From Synechococcus sp. ATX 2A4 (GTDB lineage: Bacteria > Cyanobacteriota > Cyanobacteriia > PCC-6307 > Cyanobiaceae), in NCBI RefSeq assembly GCF_024346375.1, contig NZ_JAGQCV010000016.1:1-44635 (forward strand): 44,635 nt of DNA. Direction: 5' to 3'. Shown piece by piece: positions 42,229-44,635 of this stretch. Under the pieces are notes generated by a model that made no database searches, was not told where the DNA came from, and saw only the letters and a list, made by a program, of their open reading frames with translations. Positions within the stretch are counted from its first letter, which is position 1. Each line of letters starts with the position of its first letter. Both the position numbers and the translations under genes were made by a program.

Positions 42229-43629
42229 ATGACCCCAGCAGCGACGGCGCGGCCAGGCCTTTCGTTCGTCACCACAGTCAGGCTGGGTCTGTTTCAGGGA
42301 TCGCTCGGCTTCCTGGCGGTTGTGTTTGCGGGGCTGCTGAACCGGATCATGCTCAGTGAACTGGGCTTCCCAGGTTTGTTGGTGGGCGGGGCGTTGGCTT
42401 TTGAGCAGTTCGTCGCCCCGTCGCGCATCCTGTTCGGCCAGATTTCCGACCGCCATGCCATCGCCGGCCGCCATCGCACCCCTTACATCTGGGTGGGCAG
42501 CGCCTGTTTCTGCTCTCTGGCGGTGTTGGTGGTTCCGTTGATCTTCCGTCTGGCGGAGGCCAGGGACAGCCCTGGTGGCGAGGGGGTGATCCTGGGGATC
42601 GTGCTGTTGTGCGGTCTGTTCGCCTTCTATGGCCTGGCCGTATCCATGTCCACCACTCCTTACCTGGCCCTGGTGATCGACCGCACCGAGGAGCAGGAAC
42701 GCCCCCGGGCGGTGAGCATCATCTGGTGCATGCTCACCATCGGCATCGTGATCGGTGCCATTGCCATTTCGCTGAGCCTCAGGGGCCTTGATGGCATCAC
42801 CGATCGGGCCACCCTCGAAGCGGTTCTGGGTCCATTCATGGTGCGCTCGGCCGGGGTGGTGTTCCTGCTCACGCTCGTAGCCACCTGGGGGATCGAGCCC
42901 GCAAGCGCCGGTGAAACGCTGAGCCTTGCCGTCGACCGCGACGACGCCATCACCCCAGCGCGCGCCTGGCGCCTGATCCGATCAAGCGCGCAGGTGGCGA
43001 TCTTTTTCACCTTCTTGATCCTGTTCACCCTGGCCCTGTTTCTTCAAGACCCGATCCTGGAAAGCTATGGCGCCGATGTGTTCGGGATGCCCATCGCTGC
43101 CACCGCATCGCTCAATGCGCTCTGGGGGGCGGGGACGTTGGTGGGCTTGCTGCTGGCCGGTTTGTGGATCGTGCCTGTTCTGGGCAAGTTCGGGGCGGCC
43201 CGCCTTGGCTGCCGGCTGATCCTGATCTCCCTCCTGCTATTGCTGCTGGCCGGTTTCACCGCCCGGGTTGCTGTTCTGCAAGGGCTGATGATTCTGTTCG
43301 GTCTGGCTTCCGGCATCGGAACCAACAGCGCGCTCTGCTTGATGCTTGATCTCACCTTGCCCGAGGCGGCCGGCACCTTCGTTGGGGTGTGGGGTCTGGC
43401 GCAGGCGTTTTCCAGGGCCATCGCCAAGTTGCTCGGCGGTGGTCTGCTCGACCTTGGGCGGGCTCTTTTCCCCGCTCAGGGACCGTTCCCCCCCTTCGCT
43501 CTGGTGCTTGGCATCGAGGCGTTGGTGGCACTGGCCGCCCTGCTGATGCTCAGCCGCGTCAATCTGCACCGGTTCCGTGAGGATACCGGCCGCAGCCTTA
43601 CCCAGGTGCTTGCCATGGAGCTCGGATGA
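42229..43629 (+). CDS. PucC/BCD-family MFS transporter
   Basis: 466 residues from ATG 42229; GTG 42208 is possible. The family start (VRLGLFQGSLGFLAVVFAGL followed by LNRIMLSELG) and QFVAPSRILFGQISDRH, plus RHRTPYIW and the second-half GFTARVAVLQGLMILFGLAS, match the BCD (PucC, LhaA, BCH1) group. Twelve membrane segments. In purple bacteria PucC helps assemble light-harvesting complexes; the cyanobacterial members probably assist chlorophyll protein assembly. The stop overlaps the next start as ATGA. Confidence 0.9.
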   Translation: MTPAATARPGLSFVTTVRLGLFQGSLGFLAVVFAGLLNRIMLSELGFPGLLVGGALAFEQFVAPSRILFGQISDRHAIAGRHRTPYIWVGSACFCSLAVLVVPLIFRLAEARDSPGGEGVILGIVLLCGLFAFYGLAVSMSTTPYLALVIDRTEEQERPRAVSIIWCMLTIGIVIGAIAISLSLRGLDGITDRATLEAVLGPFMVRSAGVVFLLTLVATWGIEPASAGETLSLAVDRDDAITPARAWRLIRSSAQVAIFFTFLILFTLALFLQDPILESYGADVFGMPIAATASLNALWGAGTLVGLLLAGLWIVPVLGKFGAARLGCRLILISLLLLLLAGFTARVAVLQGLMILFGLASGIGTNSALCLMLDLTLPEAAGTFVGVWGLAQAFSRAIAKLLGGGLLDLGRALFPAQGPFPPFALVLGIEALVALAALLMLSRVNLHRFREDTGRSLTQVLAMELG

Positions 43630-44429
43630 CCGTTGCCCACGCGTTGCCGGCGGAAGCCCTGCGGCTCACGTCCCTGCTCGATGCAGTGGCCGAAAGGCAG
43701 CGACACGATTTTGGCCATATGGCTTCAGAAGCCAAGGCCGATGGCAGCTTGATCACCGCCTGTGATCGCTGGAGTGACGAGACGCTGGTGCAGGGTCTCG
43801 CTGAGCTCTATCCCGGCGAGGGAGTGCTGAGCGAGGAGGGGCGGCATCTCGTCCCAGCCACTGAGGCGTTCTGGGTGGTGGATCCCCTTGATGGCACCAC
43901 CAACTACGCGGCGGGCATCCCCTACTGGGCCATATCGATGGCCCGCTTCGAGGCGGGCGTCCCCGTGTTGGCCCTGCTTGATGTGCCTCCCCTGCGGCAA
44001 CGCATCGTGGCGGTGCGAGGTCAGGGGGCCTGGCGCAATGGCAAACGCCTCTTGCCCCCGTCCGCCCAGCAGCTGCAGACAGGCTGCGCGTCCCTATGTA
44101 GCCGGTCGATCGGTGTGCTGCAGAAGCTTCCCGACCGCAGATTCCCCGGCAAGATCCGCCTGCTGGGTGTCGCCAGCTTGAACCTCGTCAGCGTGGCGAT
44201 GGGCCAGACCGTCTCAGCCCTGGAGGCCACGCCGAAGATCTGGGACCTGGCAGCCGCCTGGCTGGTGCTCACGGAGCTGGGCTGTTCCCTGCAGTGGCTG
44301 CAGCGCAGCCCCGAGCTGCTCCTCAGCGGCGAAAGCCTTGCCAGCACAGACTTTCCCGTGCTTGCTGCCAGCAATCCAGAGCAATTGGCGCGCTTTGCCC
44401 CGTGGGCAGAAGCCTTGATTGGGAGCTAA
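43626..44429 (+). CDS. Inositol monophosphatase family protein
   Basis: 267 residues, ATG 43626 overlapping the PucC-like stop as ATGA. Metal-binding motifs: GVLSEEG (Glu70), WVVDPLDGTTNYAAG (about 84-98) and WDLAAAWLVLTELG (about 205). These are the Li-sensitive phosphatase motifs. Substrates in the family include inositol phosphates, fructose bisphosphate and histidinol phosphate; here it cannot be chosen. Coupling to the PucC-like gene suggests co-expression. Confidence 0.92.
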   Translation: MTVAHALPAEALRLTSLLDAVAERQRHDFGHMASEAKADGSLITACDRWSDETLVQGLAELYPGEGVLSEEGRHLVPATEAFWVVDPLDGTTNYAAGIPYWAISMARFEAGVPVLALLDVPPLRQRIVAVRGQGAWRNGKRLLPPSAQQLQTGCASLCSRSIGVLQKLPDRRFPGKIRLLGVASLNLVSVAMGQTVSALEATPKIWDLAAAWLVLTELGCSLQWLQRSPELLLSGESLASTDFPVLAASNPEQLARFAPWAEALIGS

Positions 44430-44444
44430 GGGTGGGTGAGTGTG

Positions 44445-44607
44445 CTAGTTTTTTGGACTGCGCGGGAGCCGAGAGGCACCTGCCGCAGTGCTTACAGAGG
44501 AGAAGGCGGAAGCCGACGATGCTGTAAGTTTTCAAAGCGGCTGAGGAAGCCGCGAGAGCCGAGCCCTGAAGAGGGCAAGGCGCACCTGGACAACTAAAAA
44601 AGTTTAG
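44445..44607 (+). ncRNA. Possible structured RNA, family not recognised
   Basis: No coding sense. Four local hairpins lie inside one closing helix: GCC-GAGA-GGC (44468-44477), CTTACAG/CTGTAAG (44491-44497, 44522-44528) enclosing GGC-GGAA-GCC (44505-44514), GCGGCT/AGCCGC (44537-44553) and GCCCT/AGGGC (44563-44576). Closing pairs are TGCGC/GCGCA (44459-44463, 44580-44584), T6/A6 (44449-44454, 44596-44601) and CTA/TAG (44445-44447, 44605-44607). GNRA loops point to RNA on the plus strand. It could be a small RNA or a 5' leader of a gene beyond the window. Confidence 0.55.
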
Positions 44608-44611
44608 GAAC

Positions 44612-44630
44612 TGACGCTTTTGCTGCGTCA
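44612..44630. other. Short perfect hairpin at the window edge
   Basis: TGACGC (44612-44617) and GCGTCA (44625-44630) form a 6-bp stem with a 7-nt loop. The window stops 5 bp later, so a T run could not be checked. It may be the terminator of the preceding RNA or the start of a leader. Confidence 0.5.
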
Positions 44631-44635
44631 TGCCT

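Noticed and set aside
44323-44631. Minus-strand 102-codon frame at the right end
   Set aside because: It lies across the phosphatase 3' end and the structured RNA, and shows no family or ribosome binding site.
1-44635. Mobile elements, CRISPR arrays, prophage
   Set aside because: No transposase, integrase, direct-repeat array or terminal inverted repeat with a coding body was seen.

Overview
The window is a G+C-rich stretch of a picocyanobacterial chromosome, most likely a Synechococcus/Cyanobium-type alpha-cyanobacterium. Its photosynthesis genes are the 3' end of psbD, psbU, crtQ, ndhO, a CRR7-family gene, a possible petL and a PucC-type carrier. It also has a pair of SLH-domain porins and many families known mainly from cyanobacteria (DUF751, DUF3120, DUF4346, TIGR03279, TIGR03492). 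There is no tRNA, rRNA, CRISPR array, transposase or phage gene that I can see.

Layout. 1-184: psbD tail and its terminator; no psbC follows. 244-7579: an accessory-looking block of four large membrane proteins, a DUF2079 protein on + and three GT39/ArnT-like (GT-C fold) glycosyltransferases in one minus-strand operon; a 327-bp gap at 1900-2226 holds a small ORF with a strong ribosome binding site, a hairpin and a 7-bp tandem repeat. 7745-11373: two tandem porins, each with its own terminator. 11424-15273: J-domain protein, ndhO, a TIGR01777 epimerase and a translationally coupled minus-strand trio (TPR protein, LpxB-like protein, two-TM protein). 15399-18614: an A-type Fe-S carrier divergent from crtQ, with large inverted repeats between them; crtQ leads into an SRPBCC protein and a lipoprotein. 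18601-22997: minus-strand operon DUF751-rbfA-GH3-GT2/TPR-hemD.

23185-29297: GST-like protein, DUF6816-like lumenal protein, CRR7-like protein, aroK, a double-domain PTPS/QueD protein coupled to a RibD reductase domain with an odd start, a small exported protein, a FemAB-like acyltransferase and DUF4346. 29325-33604: a B12-binding radical SAM protein, a 30-residue PetL-like gene, a decayed MFS transporter and rimO. 33773-37858: VKOR-thioredoxin fusion, nadB, psbU with terminator, DUF3120. 37952-44429: plus-strand series uppP, TIGR03279 Fe-S protein, TolC, PucC-like carrier and an inositol-phosphatase-family gene. 44445-44607: a probable structured RNA rich in GNRA-type loops, with the window ending just after it.

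How they fit together: most genes are housekeeping for photosynthesis (PSII, NDH-1, carotenoid, tetrapyrrole, Fe-S and disulfide handling) and the cell envelope (porins, TolC, UppP, GH3, glycosyltransferases). The least explained parts are the glycosyltransferase block, the iscA/crtQ inverted repeats, the small ORF near 2023 and the RNA at the right end.
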